64,000 nt of DNA from NCBI GenBank assembly GCA_965213845.1, contig CBDCAI010000004.1, positions 1,302,001 to 1,366,000 of the forward strand. Reading direction: 5' to 3'. The notes below the pieces were generated by a model. It saw only the letters and a program-made list of their open reading frames with translations, was not told where the DNA came from and searched no databases. Positions within the stretch are counted from its first letter, which is position 1; every line of letters starts with the position of its first letter. The DNA comes from JBBROS01 sp965213845. Its GTDB lineage: Bacteria > Pseudomonadota > Alphaproteobacteria > Acetobacterales > Acetobacteraceae. Below are positions 9,888 to 18,358 of this stretch, piece by piece. The translations under genes and the position numbers were made by a program.

Positions 9888-10889
9888 ATGCGCTTCCTGG
9901 GGCGGCGGCTCCTGGTGTCGTTGTTCCAGCTGGTGGGCCTGGCGCTCGTGGTGTTCTTCACGATCCGGGCGCTGCCGGCGGACCCGGTGGCGCGGCTGGT
10001 GGGGATGAACGCCTCGCCCGAGGCCTACCAGTCGTCGAAGCACGCGCTGGGGCTGGACCGTTCGGTGCTGGAGCAGCTGCAGAGCTACCTGGCCGGGGTG
10101 GCCCAGGGCGACCTCGGGCGGTCCTGGGTCAGCGGGCTGCCGGTGCTGCAGGAGATCAGGGGCGTGCTGCCGATCACGCTGGAGCTGATCACCTATGCGT
10201 TCGTGCTGGCGTTCGTGATCGCGGTGCCGCTGGGGATGATGTGTGCGGTGCGGCCGGGCGGGACGGCGGACCGGGCGACGTTCACCTTCAGCCTGTTCGC
10301 CGGGTCGCAGCCGGAGTTCTGGTGGGGGCTGCTGTTCATCTACCTGTTCTTCGCCGTGCTGGGCTGGGCGCCGCCGCCGCTGGGCCGGCTGGACCCCAGC
10401 CTGACGGCGCCGGCCCGGGTGACCGGCTTCATCCTGGTGGACAGCCTGCTGGCCGGGAACTGGGTGACGCTGAAGGACGGCGCGCAGCACCTGGCGCTTC
10501 CGGTGCTGACAAAGGTGTTCGTGCTGTCCGGGCCCATCATCAAGATGGTCCGCGGCAACATGGTGCGGGTGATGGCGTCGGACTACGTGCTGCACGCAAG
10601 GGCCAGCGGGCTGCCGCCCTGGACGGTGGCGGGCTACGCGCTGAAGAACGGGCTGGCGCCGGCGCTGACGCTGCTGGGCGTGCTGTACGGCTACATCCTG
10701 GGCGGCGCGGTGCTGATCGAGACGGTGTTCTCGCTGGGCGGCATCGGGCAGTATGCCGTGCGCAGCGTGCTGGCCTTCGACTACCCGGCGATCCAGGCCG
10801 TGGTGCTGGTGATCGCGGCGATCTCGCTGTTCGTCTATCTGGCGCTCGACCTCGTGCACCTCTGGCTCGATCCGCGGCTCGCGGCATGA
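9888..10889 (+). CDS. ABC transporter permease (DppB-like)
   Basis: A 333-residue inner-membrane permease for the peptide-type importer. The N-terminus has the conserved DppB start (RRLLVSLFQLVGLALVVFF, first membrane helix) and the RALPADPVARL stretch. At least five further hydrophobic segments follow, with the BPD_transp_1 coupling loop near residues 219-245 containing MVRVMASDYVLHARASGLP (the EAA-type loop that docks on the ATPase). It starts one base after the binding-protein stop and its own stop overlaps the next start (ATGA at 10886). It should form a heterodimer with the DppC-like permease. Confidence 0.9.
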   Translation: MRFLGRRLLVSLFQLVGLALVVFFTIRALPADPVARLVGMNASPEAYQSSKHALGLDRSVLEQLQSYLAGVAQGDLGRSWVSGLPVLQEIRGVLPITLELITYAFVLAFVIAVPLGMMCAVRPGGTADRATFTFSLFAGSQPEFWWGLLFIYLFFAVLGWAPPPLGRLDPSLTAPARVTGFILVDSLLAGNWVTLKDGAQHLALPVLTKVFVLSGPIIKMVRGNMVRVMASDYVLHARASGLPPWTVAGYALKNGLAPALTLLGVLYGYILGGAVLIETVFSLGGIGQYAVRSVLAFDYPAIQAVVLVIAAISLFVYLALDLVHLWLDPRLAA

Positions 10890-11731
10890 GCCTGTTCCGC
10901 GTGGGCGTGTTCGTCGTGGGGTTGGCCCTGGTGCTGATGGTGGCCGGGCCGTGGCTGGCGCCGTTCGAGCCGGGCCGGCCGTCGGACGAGATCGCGGAGC
11001 CGCCGCCGGCGCTGGCCGATGTGCCGGGGCTGCTGTGGGCGGTGCTGCGGCGCGCGCCGCATGAGCCGGTGCACTGGTTCGGCACGGACGCGACGGGGCT
11101 CGACGTGTTCAGCCGCGTGGTGGCGGCGCCGCGGACGGACGTGATGATCGCGGTGGGGGCGAACGCGCTGTCGTTGGTGCTGGGCACGCTGCTGGGCCTG
11201 GCGGCGGGCACGCTGCGGCCCTGGGCGGGCGGGCTGGTGATGCGCCTGTCGGATCTGGTGCAGGCCTTCCCCGTGTTCATCACCGGCATGATCCTGGTGA
11301 CGCTGGCCGGGCGCAGCAACACGACGATCGTGCTGACCCTGGCGCTGCTGTACACGCCGATCTACATCCGCCTGACCCGGTCCGAGGTGGTGGTGCAGCG
11401 CCGGCGCGGCTTCGTGGACGCCAGCCGGGCGCTGGGGCGGGGCGGGCTGTTCGTGGCGCTGCGGCACGTGCTGCCGAACGCGCTGGCGCCCAGCCTGATC
11501 CAGGCTTCGGTGACGATCGGCTTCGCCATCCTGATGACGGCGGGATTGTCGTTCGTGGGGGCGGGGGTGCGGCCGCCGGCGCCGGAATGGGGCCTGATGA
11601 TCGCGTCGGGCGCGGACCAGCTGGTGCAGGGGGAATGGTGGCCGAGCGTGTTCCCGGGGCTCGCGATCTCGTTGACCGTGTTCGGGTTCGCGGCGTTCGG
11701 CAACGGGCTGGAGCGGCTCTATGCCCGCTGA
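10886..11731 (+). CDS. ABC transporter permease (DppC-like)
   Basis: The second membrane subunit of the importer, 281 residues. It has an N-terminal helix (VGVFVVGLALVLMVAGPWLAP), the DppC-type periplasmic segment WFGTDATGLDVFSRV that marks this subunit, and five C-terminal helices with the coupling loop RRRGFVDASRALGRGG. The start is the ATG at 10886 overlapping the preceding stop as ATGA. The next ATPase gene begins 11 bp before this gene ends, so the whole set is tightly coupled. Confidence 0.9.
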   Translation: MSLFRVGVFVVGLALVLMVAGPWLAPFEPGRPSDEIAEPPPALADVPGLLWAVLRRAPHEPVHWFGTDATGLDVFSRVVAAPRTDVMIAVGANALSLVLGTLLGLAAGTLRPWAGGLVMRLSDLVQAFPVFITGMILVTLAGRSNTTIVLTLALLYTPIYIRLTRSEVVVQRRRGFVDASRALGRGGLFVALRHVLPNALAPSLIQASVTIGFAILMTAGLSFVGAGVRPPAPEWGLMIASGADQLVQGEWWPSVFPGLAISLTVFGFAAFGNGLERLYAR

Positions 11732-13559
11732 GCCGGCGCTCGACCTTCGGGGGCTGACGGTGTCGTTCGGCGGGCGCGCCGCGGTGGCGGACGCGTCGTT
11801 GCGGATCGCGCCCGGCACGATCCTGGGGCTGACGGGCGACGCGGGCAGCGGCAAGAGCACGCTGGGCCTGGCGGTGCTGGGCCTGGTGGGCGCGGGTGGC
11901 CGGATCGACGCCGGGCAGGCCTGGCTGAACGGGACGGACCTGCTGGCGCTGCCGGAGCGGGCGCGCCGGGCGTATCGCGGGCGGGACGTGGCGCTGATCA
12001 CGCAGAACCCGCGGGGTGCGCTGAGCCCGCTGCACACGATCGGGCGCCAGGTGGGCGCCACGCTGCGGGCGCATAAGGGGGCCTCGGCCCGGCAGGCGGA
12101 CGCGCATGCGGTGACGATGCTGCGCAGCCTCGGGATGAACGACCCGGCCCGGCGCGTGCACGCCTACCCGCACGAGATCTCGGGCGGCATGGCGCAGCGG
12201 GTGCTGATCGCGATGGCGCTGGGGGCCGGGCCGGCGCTGCTGGTGGCCGACGAGCCGACCAGCGGCCTCGATGTCACGATCCAGGCCGCGTTCCTGGACG
12301 ACATGTGGCGGGGCGTGCGGGCGCGCGGCTCGGCCATGCTGCTGATCACGCAGGACCCCGGCATCCTGGCCAACTACTGCGACCGGGTGGCGGTGATGGA
12401 GGGCGGGCGCATCGTGGAGGAGGACGCGACGCCGGCGTTCTTCGCGGCGCCCCGGAGCGCCTATGGGCAGGCGGTGCTGGGTCTGCGGCGGGAGCAGCCG
12501 CCGGCCGATGCCGTGGGCGGGCCGCTGCTGGCGGTTCAGGACCTGGTGAAGCGCTTCCCGGTGCGGGGCAGCCGCAAGGTCGTGCAGGCGGTGGACCGGG
12601 TGTCGTTCACCATCGGGCGCGGCGAGACGCTGGGGCTGGTGGGCGAGAGCGGGTCGGGCAAGACGACGGTGGGGCGGGCGCTGCTGCGCCTGGTGGAGCC
12701 GGGCGGCGGACGCGTGCTGTTCGACGGGCAGGACGTGACGGCGGCGAACGAGGCGGCGCTGCGGCGGCTCCGCCCGCGCATGCAGGTCGTGTTCCAGGAC
12801 CCGCTGGACAGCCTGGACCCGCGCTGGACGGTGGGACGGATCGTGGCGGAGGGGATGGCTGGCGGCAAGGCGGGCAGCAAGGCGGGCAGCAAGGCGGGCA
12901 GCAAGGTGGGCGGCGACGCGGACGGGGCGCGGGTGGCCGCGCTGCTGGCGCAGGTCGGGCTGTCGCCGGCGGTGGCGGGCCTGCGGCCGCGTCAGCTTTC
13001 CAGCGGGGACCAGCAGCGGGTGGGGATCGCCCGCAGCCTGGCGCCCGATCCGGAGCTGGTGGTGCTGGACGAGCCGACGAGCATGCTGCCGCCGCTGGCC
13101 CGGGTGGGCGTGATCACGCTGCTGCGCCGGCTGCAGGCGGAGCGGGGGCTGGCGTTCCTGTTCATCAGCCACGATTTGACGACGGTGGAGCACCTGAGCC
13201 ATCGGGTGGCGGTGATGTATCTGGGACAGGTGGTCGAGATGGGCACGCGGGCGCAGGTGTTCGGGAGCCCGGTGCACCCCTATTCGCGGGCGTTGCTGGC
13301 GGCCCACCTGGTGCCGGACCCGGCGCGCCGCCGGGTGGACGCATTGCTGGAGGGCGCGGCCGCGGGGCTGGCGGGCGAGATCCCGAGCCCGATCGACCTG
13401 CCGCGGGGCTGCTACCTGGCGGGCCGCTGCCCCGTCGCCCGGCCCGGCTGCGCGACCACGCCGCAGCCGCTGGTGCGCCTGCCGGACGGACGCGACGTGC
13501 GCTGCCTGCCGGAGGCCGGCGCCCTGGGGGGTGTGGCCCTGAACGAGGCGGCGGCATGA
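11721..13559 (+). CDS. Fused dipeptide-type ABC transporter ATPase (DppD-DppF-like)
   Basis: A 612-residue protein with two ABC ATPase domains that power the preceding permeases from the cytoplasmic side. Domain 1: Walker A GDAGSGKS (~36-43), signature ISGGMAQRV, Walker B LLVADEPTSGLD. Domain 2: Walker A GESGSGKT (~309-316), Q-loop VVFQDPLDSLDP, signature LSSGDQQRV and Walker B LVVLDEPTSMLPP. Each half ends in an oligopeptide C-terminal region; the last one has the usual cysteines (GCYLAGRCPVARPGC). In domain 2 the canonical LSGGQ-type signature and SALD D-loop are altered. A 12-bp tandem repeat inserts AGSK copies near residues 381-396. Fusion of the two ATPases is common in this family. Confidence 0.9.
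   Translation: MPAEPALDLRGLTVSFGGRAAVADASLRIAPGTILGLTGDAGSGKSTLGLAVLGLVGAGGRIDAGQAWLNGTDLLALPERARRAYRGRDVALITQNPRGALSPLHTIGRQVGATLRAHKGASARQADAHAVTMLRSLGMNDPARRVHAYPHEISGGMAQRVLIAMALGAGPALLVADEPTSGLDVTIQAAFLDDMWRGVRARGSAMLLITQDPGILANYCDRVAVMEGGRIVEEDATPAFFAAPRSAYGQAVLGLRREQPPADAVGGPLLAVQDLVKRFPVRGSRKVVQAVDRVSFTIGRGETLGLVGESGSGKTTVGRALLRLVEPGGGRVLFDGQDVTAANEAALRRLRPRMQVVFQDPLDSLDPRWTVGRIVAEGMAGGKAGSKAGSKAGSKVGGDADGARVAALLAQVGLSPAVAGLRPRQLSSGDQQRVGIARSLAPDPELVVLDEPTSMLPPLARVGVITLLRRLQAERGLAFLFISHDLTTVEHLSHRVAVMYLGQVVEMGTRAQVFGSPVHPYSRALLAAHLVPDPARRRVDALLEGAAAGLAGEIPSPIDLPRGCYLAGRCPVARPGCATTPQPLVRLPDGRDVRCLPEAGALGGVALNEAAA
12861..12908 (+). repeat. 12-bp tandem repeat, 4 copies, inside the ABC ATPase gene
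   Basis: Four near-identical copies of GGCAGCAAGGCG (the first reads GGCGGCAAGGCG and the last ends GTG). The unit is a multiple of three, so it stays in frame and codes for a Gly-Ser-Lys-Ala run in domain 2, between the Q-loop and the signature motif. Confidence 0.9.
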
Positions 13560-15532
13560 TCGACCTGCAGTCCTATCCCGCGCTGCTGCAGCCGCTGCCG
13601 CTGGGCGGCGTCACGCTGCGGAACCGGGTGGTGCACGTGTCGATGTCGACCGACTCGACGCATGACGGGCGGGTGAGCGAGGCGTTGATCCGCTACCATC
13701 GCAGCCGGGCGCTGGGCGGCGTGGCCATGACCGTCAGCGAGCCCATCGGCATGGTGGCCCGGCAGCGCGACCTGCCGCGCACCCAGGCCTGGAACGACGC
13801 GGACCTGGACGGGTTCAAGCGCTGGGCGGCGGCGGTGACCGGGGCGGGGGCGCTGCTGCTGGGCCAGGTGCAGGATGCCGGGCGCGGGCGGCACGCGGAG
13901 GGGCGGACGCCCGATGCGGTGGGGGCGTCGGTGCTGCCGGACGACCTCAGCTGGACGGTGCCGCGGGCGCTGACGGCGGACGAGATCGGCGCCTATGTGG
14001 CGGAGGTGGCGCAGTCCGCGCGGCGGCTGCAGGGGGCCGGGTTCGCGGGGGTGGAGCTGTCGTGCGGGCATGGGCACCTGTTCCACCAGTTCCTGTCGCC
14101 GTGGATGAACCGGCGCGAGGACGGGTATGGGGGCGACCGCGCCGGGCGGGTGCGCTTCGTGGCGGAGATGATGCAGGCGATCCGCGCCGTGTGCGGGACC
14201 GGGTTCCTGGTGGGGCTGAAGCTGCCGGCCGATGACGGGCTGCCGGGCAGCATCGATGTCGCGGAGTCCTACGGCATCACGCAGGCGCTGTGTGCCATGG
14301 GGGTGGCGAATTACGTCTGCTACGCCTGGGGGGCCCATGCGCGGACGCTGGAGATGCACCTGCCGGACCGGTTCGGGCCGCGGCTGGCCTACATGGACCA
14401 GGTGCGGGCGCTGCAGCCGGCCACGGGCGGGGTGCCGCTGGTGGCCACGGGGCGGATCACCGACCCGGCCGAGGCGGAGGCCATCCTGCAGGCGGGCGAC
14501 GCCACCCTGATCGGGCTGGGGCGGGCGCTGGTGGCGGACCCGGCGTTCCTGCTGAAGGCGGTGGGCAACCGGGCGCACGACATCCGCTACTGCCTGTCGT
14601 GCAACACCTGCTGGGGCACGATCGTGCAGGCGCGCAAGACGATCGCCTGCGTCAACAACCCGCGGGTGACGCTGGAGGCGGAGGCGGACTTCTATCCGTC
14701 GCCGGCCGCGGTGCCGCGGCGGGTGGTGGTGGTGGGCGCGGGCGTCGCGGGGCTGGAGGCGGCGTGGCTGGCGGCGGCGCGGGGGCACGACGTGACGGTG
14801 TTCGGGCGCGGGGTGGGCGGCAAGGCGCTGCTGCGGGCGCCGTTGCCGGGGGGCGAGACGATCACCTCGATCCCCGACTACCAGTATCCGAAGGCGGTGC
14901 AGGCGGGCGCCCGCTTCGTGCTGGGGGGGGAGGCCGGGCTCGGTGCCGTGCTGGCGGTGCGGCCGGAGGTGGTGGTGCTGGCGACGGGGTCCCGCATGAT
15001 CCCGCCCGACTGGCTGCCGGCCGAGATGGTGGGGCTGGTGCCGGACCTGTGGGCCGGGCTGGCCGGTCTGGCAGGGGCGCGAGGGCGGCAGGCGGGGACG
15101 GCGGTGGTGTTCGACGCCGACCATTCGGAGGGGGTGTATGCGGCGGCGTTGCACCTTGGGGGGATCTTCGACCGCGTAGTGCTGGTGACGCCGCGCGACA
15201 CGATCGGGCAGGAGCTGCACCTTATGGTGCGCCAGGGCATGCTGCGGCGGGTGGCGCAGGCCGGCGTGCAGCTGATGCCGTATCACGAGCCCGTCTGGAC
15301 CGACCTGGCCGAGGCGGGCGGGTTGCATGTGGAGCATGTGCACACCGGCGTCCGCACCGCGATCCCCGACGTGGCGTTCCTGGCCTACGCGACGCCCCGG
15401 GCCCCGGCGGTGGAGCTCGCGGCCGGGCTGCTTTCGGCGGGGGTGGAGGTCTGGGCGGTGGGTGACGCGGCGGTGGCCGGGGAGCTGCTGGCGGCGACCG
15501 CCAGCGGGCATGCGGCGGGGATGGGCGTTTAG
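13556..15532 (+). CDS. NADH:flavin oxidoreductase of the 2,4-dienoyl-CoA reductase / dimethylamine dehydrogenase type
   Basis: A 658-residue two-module flavoprotein. Residues 1-~340 form an old-yellow-enzyme TIM barrel that binds FMN (NRVVHVSMST, the GVELSCGHGHLFHQFLSP active-site block). A cysteine cluster CLSCNTC near residue 345 plus IAC is the family's 4Fe-4S site. A second part binds FAD/NAD(P) (VVVVGAGVAGLEAAW near residue 390). Relatives include dienoyl-CoA reductase, trimethylamine/dimethylamine dehydrogenases and N-methylproline demethylase. The ATG overlaps the ATPase stop as ATGA, so it belongs to the importer operon and probably acts on the imported compound. Oxidative demethylation of a methylated amine or betaine is my best guess, not a demonstrated function. 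Confidence 0.85.
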   Translation: MIDLQSYPALLQPLPLGGVTLRNRVVHVSMSTDSTHDGRVSEALIRYHRSRALGGVAMTVSEPIGMVARQRDLPRTQAWNDADLDGFKRWAAAVTGAGALLLGQVQDAGRGRHAEGRTPDAVGASVLPDDLSWTVPRALTADEIGAYVAEVAQSARRLQGAGFAGVELSCGHGHLFHQFLSPWMNRREDGYGGDRAGRVRFVAEMMQAIRAVCGTGFLVGLKLPADDGLPGSIDVAESYGITQALCAMGVANYVCYAWGAHARTLEMHLPDRFGPRLAYMDQVRALQPATGGVPLVATGRITDPAEAEAILQAGDATLIGLGRALVADPAFLLKAVGNRAHDIRYCLSCNTCWGTIVQARKTIACVNNPRVTLEAEADFYPSPAAVPRRVVVVGAGVAGLEAAWLAAARGHDVTVFGRGVGGKALLRAPLPGGETITSIPDYQYPKAVQAGARFVLGGEAGLGAVLAVRPEVVVLATGSRMIPPDWLPAEMVGLVPDLWAGLAGLAGARGRQAGTAVVFDADHSEGVYAAALHLGGIFDRVVLVTPRDTIGQELHLMVRQGMLRRVAQAGVQLMPYHEPVWTDLAEAGGLHVEHVHTGVRTAIPDVAFLAYATPRAPAVELAAGLLSAGVEVWAVGDAAVAGELLAATASGHAAGMGV

Positions 15533-16368
15533 CGGGCCTGCCCCTTCGAGGCACCGAGGGAGAGGGAGAGGGGGAACCAGGGGCGGTCGGGCCAGGTCCA
15601 GTGGCTGTGGGGGTCGCGGACCAGAAAGGGGAAATGGCGCCACGCGATTGTGGGGCGCTCGTGCAGCCAGTCGAGGTGGAGGCCGGCTGCGGCGAGGGCG
15701 CCGAGGATGTCGGCGAGGGTGTGGGCGAACTGGATGGTGCGGCTGTTGGCGAGGCGTGCGGCGGGGTCGGCGTAGTCCAGCGGGTCGTCGAGGTGCATCG
15801 GGGTGGGGTCGAAGTAGGGGAAAATCCAGCCGGGGCGGCCGTCGGGGCCGATGCTGGCTTCGTCGAACACGTGGACGATGGGGTGCATGTCGGCGAAATA
15901 GAGCTGGCCGCCGGGTCGCAGCATATGGGCGACGACGCGGGCCCAGCCGGCGATGTCGGGCAGCCAGCAGATGGTGCCCCAGGTTGTGAAGACGCGGTCG
16001 AAGCTTGCGGGTTCGGGGATCGCCGTCGGGGTGTCATAGAGGTCGGCATGGACGAAGCGGACGGCGAGCTGTTCTCCTGCTGACGTGGCCTGTGCCGCGT
16101 CGGCGCGGGCGGCCTCGATGGCCGGCAGCGAGAAGTCGAGCCCGGTGACGTCGGCGCCACGGCGGGCGAGCATGAGGGAGTCCTGGCCGAAATGGCACTG
16201 CAGGTGCAGGACGCGCAGCCCCGCGACGGGGCCGAGCTCGGCCTCGGTCTGCGGGTGCATCCGGGTGCCGCCGTAGGAGACGGCGCGGTGGAGCGGGACG
16301 CGTTCGTCCCAGTTGGCGCGGTTCAGTGTGCGCCAGTCCGGCGCCGTTCCGGTCGGCGCACCCGTCAC
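15529..16368 (-). CDS. Class I SAM-dependent methyltransferase
   Basis: A 279-residue cytoplasmic methyltransferase of the UbiE/Methyltransf_11-25 group. The SAM site is LRVLHLQCHFGQDSL followed by ADVTGLDFS (motif I and acidic loop), then the VFTTWGTICWLPD and MLRPGGQLYFADMHP motifs. The N-terminal WRTLNRANWDERVPLH block is typical of this family. It starts with GTG at 16368, which overlaps the preceding SDR stop as GTGA. This start is preferred because the longer frame is an antisense shadow. The 3' end overlaps the convergent flavoprotein gene by 4 bp. Its substrate is unknown. It is the last gene of a five-gene minus-strand unit. Confidence 0.85.
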   Translation of the reverse strand: MTGAPTGTAPDWRTLNRANWDERVPLHRAVSYGGTRMHPQTEAELGPVAGLRVLHLQCHFGQDSLMLARRGADVTGLDFSLPAIEAARADAAQATSAGEQLAVRFVHADLYDTPTAIPEPASFDRVFTTWGTICWLPDIAGWARVVAHMLRPGGQLYFADMHPIVHVFDEASIGPDGRPGWIFPYFDPTPMHLDDPLDYADPAARLANSRTIQFAHTLADILGALAAAGLHLDWLHERPTIAWRHFPFLVRDPHSHWTWPDRPWFPLSLSLGASKGQAR

Positions 16369-17123
16369 GGGCCGCCGTTGATGGTGAGGATGGTGCCGTT
16401 GGTGTAGGCGCTGCGGGGGCTGGCGAGGAAGGCGACGGCGTTGCCGATCTCCTCCGGGCTGGCGGGGCGGCCGTAGGGCATGGGCTTGCACAGCTCGAGC
16501 CAGCGGTTCTCGTCGCCCAGCTCGGTGCCGGCGCGGTGGCGCATCAGGCGTTCCAGCCGTTCTGTGGCGACGGGGCCCGGGTTGATGCCGACGGCGCGGA
16601 CGCCGTCCTTGTGGGCGCCGCGGCCGAGCGCCCGGGTGAAGGCCATGAGGGCCGCGTTGCCGGAGACGCCGGTGACGTAGCCGGGGTCGAACTGCTCGCC
16701 CGCCGCGCCGATGACGTTGACGACGACGCCTGCCCGGGTGCGCAGCACGGGATACAGCGCCTGGGTGAGTGCGATGAAGCCGAACACCTTCAGGTCCCAG
16801 GCGGTGCGCCAGGTGGCCATGTCGACGGCGAGCAGGTTGCCGGGCGGGATGGCGCCGGCGTTGTTCACCAGGATGTCGATGCCGCCGACCGAGGCTGACA
16901 GGCGCTCCACCTCGGCCTGGACGGAGAGGTCGGCCGGGATGGCCTCGACCTTCACCTGGTGGCGGGCGCGGATGGCGTCGGCGGCGGCGGTCAGCACGTC
17001 CGCGGTGCGGGACGCCAGGACGACGTCGCAGCCCTCCGCGGCCAGGATCTCGGCGGCGGCGCGCCCGATCCCCTTCGATGCGCCCGTGACCAGGGCGCGC
17101 TTGCCGGACAGGCCGAGGTCCAT
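16365..17123 (-). CDS. SDR-family protein lacking the YxxxK catalytic residues
   Basis: A 252-residue short-chain dehydrogenase/reductase fold. It has the cofactor glycine motif VTGASKGIGRA (residues 12-22) and NNAG (about 91-94), and it ends with TNGTILTINGGP as in classical SDRs. At the active site, where family members read Tyr-x3-Lys before AAL, this protein reads GVSGN before AAL. The preceding Ser position also reads Gly/Ala (NVIGAAG). It may bind NAD(P) and a ligand but need not use the normal SDR mechanism. It lies 12 bp downstream of the DoxX gene and overlaps the methyltransferase. Confidence 0.82.
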   Translation of the reverse strand: MDLGLSGKRALVTGASKGIGRAAAEILAAEGCDVVLASRTADVLTAAADAIRARHQVKVEAIPADLSVQAEVERLSASVGGIDILVNNAGAIPPGNLLAVDMATWRTAWDLKVFGFIALTQALYPVLRTRAGVVVNVIGAAGEQFDPGYVTGVSGNAALMAFTRALGRGAHKDGVRAVGINPGPVATERLERLMRHRAGTELGDENRWLELCKPMPYGRPASPEEIGNAVAFLASPRSAYTNGTILTINGGP

Positions 17124-17135
17124 GGCGCGGCCTCC

Positions 17136-17555
17136 CTAGACCACGACCCGGCGGCGGGCGAGCAGCGCATCGAGGCTGTACCGGCCCGCGCCGGCGGCGG
17201 TGAAGGCCAGGAAGCCGCCGGCCATGCACAGGTTCTTCTCGAAGTTGATCGTCTGCGCCTGGACCGCCGCGGCCGGGGCGCTCCAGAACTTGTGGCCCAG
17301 CAGGGCGGTCGCGACGCAGAAGACGGCCAGCACCAGCGCCACCGCGCGGGTCTGCAGGCCGAACAGGATCAGCAGGCCGCCCCCCAGCTCGACGGCGAGG
17401 GCCACCCAGTAGGCGACCTCGGGCAGCGGCACCCCGGCATTGGCGAAGTACGCCTTCGTGCCGGCGGCGGCCATCAGCTTGCCGTAGCCGCCCAGGATGA
17501 AGATGGCGCTGGCGAGGGCGCGGCCCAGCAGCAGCGCGGGATCGTGGTTGGTCAT
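17136..17555 (-). CDS. DoxX family membrane protein
   Basis: A 139-residue integral membrane protein with four hydrophobic segments and the DoxX start LLLGRALASAIFILGGYGKLM (first helix and G-x-G-K turn), followed by YFANAGVPLPE and a membrane-embedded VELGGGLLILFG. DoxX proteins are associated with quinone/thiosulfate metabolism or oxidative-stress complexes, but the function of most members is unknown. The ATG overlaps the C26 hydrolase stop (ATGA). Confidence 0.85.
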   Translation of the reverse strand: MTNHDPALLLGRALASAIFILGGYGKLMAAAGTKAYFANAGVPLPEVAYWVALAVELGGGLLILFGLQTRAVALVLAVFCVATALLGHKFWSAPAAAVQAQTINFEKNLCMAGGFLAFTAAGAGRYSLDALLARRRVVV

Positions 17556-18358
17556 GCGGCTCTCCTGGAGCCTGCGGCATACGTGCGGCAGGCGGCGCCG
17601 AATGCGGCGAACAGGGCCACGCTATCCCGGTTCTCGGCGAAGTTCCACTCGGGATGCCACTGCACGCCGAGCACGAAGGGCGCGCCGGGCGCGCGCACGG
17701 CCTCGATGGTGCCGTCGGGGGCGGTGGCCTCGGGCACGAGGCCGGGGGCGAGGCGGTCGATGGCCTGGCCGTGGACGGAGTTGACGATGGTGGTGGTGGC
17801 GCCGAACAGGGCGGCCAGGCTGCCCTGCAGCGCGATGGGGTGGCGGGGGACGTAGTGCTCGGCCCGGGTCTCGCCCCGGCCCCGATGGTCGTCGCGGCCG
17901 TCCAGCAGGTGGACGCGCTGGTGCAGGCTGCCGCCCAGGGCGACGTTCAGCTCCTGGATGCCGCGGCAGATGGCCAGGATGGGGATGTGGCGGCGCAGCG
18001 CCTCGCGGATCAACGGCAGGGTGGTGTCGTCGCGGGCCGGGTCGTGGTCGTCCGGCGTCTCGTCGGGCGCGTTGTAGTGGTGGGGCGCGACGTTGCTGGG
18101 GCTGCCGGTCAGGAGCAGGCCGTCGAGGTGGTCGAGCAGGGCGGCGGCGGCGGGCCCGACGGGCGGGATCATGACGGGGACGGCGCCCGGGATGCCGCCG
18201 GTGATGGCGGCGGCGTAGCGGGCGGGGGTGGCGTGCTGCAGGTGCCCGTTCAGGGTCCGGGCGCAGGCGGGCAGGCCGATGAGCAGGGGCGTGCCGGGTT
18301 GGGGGCGCCTGGTGGCAGCCAGGGGTTCGCTGGGCATGCGGGGCCGGTCGGGGGTCAT
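17552..18358 (-). CDS. Gamma-glutamyl-gamma-aminobutyrate hydrolase family protein (peptidase C26, PuuD-like)
   Basis: A 268-residue class I glutamine amidotransferase-like hydrolase that cleaves gamma-glutamyl amides, as PuuD does in putrescine breakdown. The catalytic triad is visible: nucleophile Cys131 in AICRGIQELN, and His235/Glu237 in GVQWHPEW. The oxyanion-loop segment LLLTGSPSNVAP lies near residues 81-92. I chose ATG 18358, overlapping the MFS stop as ATGA, although the frame is open further upstream. No other polyamine gene lies nearby, so the substrate is open. Confidence 0.85.
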   Translation of the reverse strand: MTPDRPRMPSEPLAATRRPQPGTPLLIGLPACARTLNGHLQHATPARYAAAITGGIPGAVPVMIPPVGPAAAALLDHLDGLLLTGSPSNVAPHHYNAPDETPDDHDPARDDTTLPLIREALRRHIPILAICRGIQELNVALGGSLHQRVHLLDGRDDHRGRGETRAEHYVPRHPIALQGSLAALFGATTTIVNSVHGQAIDRLAPGLVPEATAPDGTIEAVRAPGAPFVLGVQWHPEWNFAENRDSVALFAAFGAACRTYAAGSRRAA

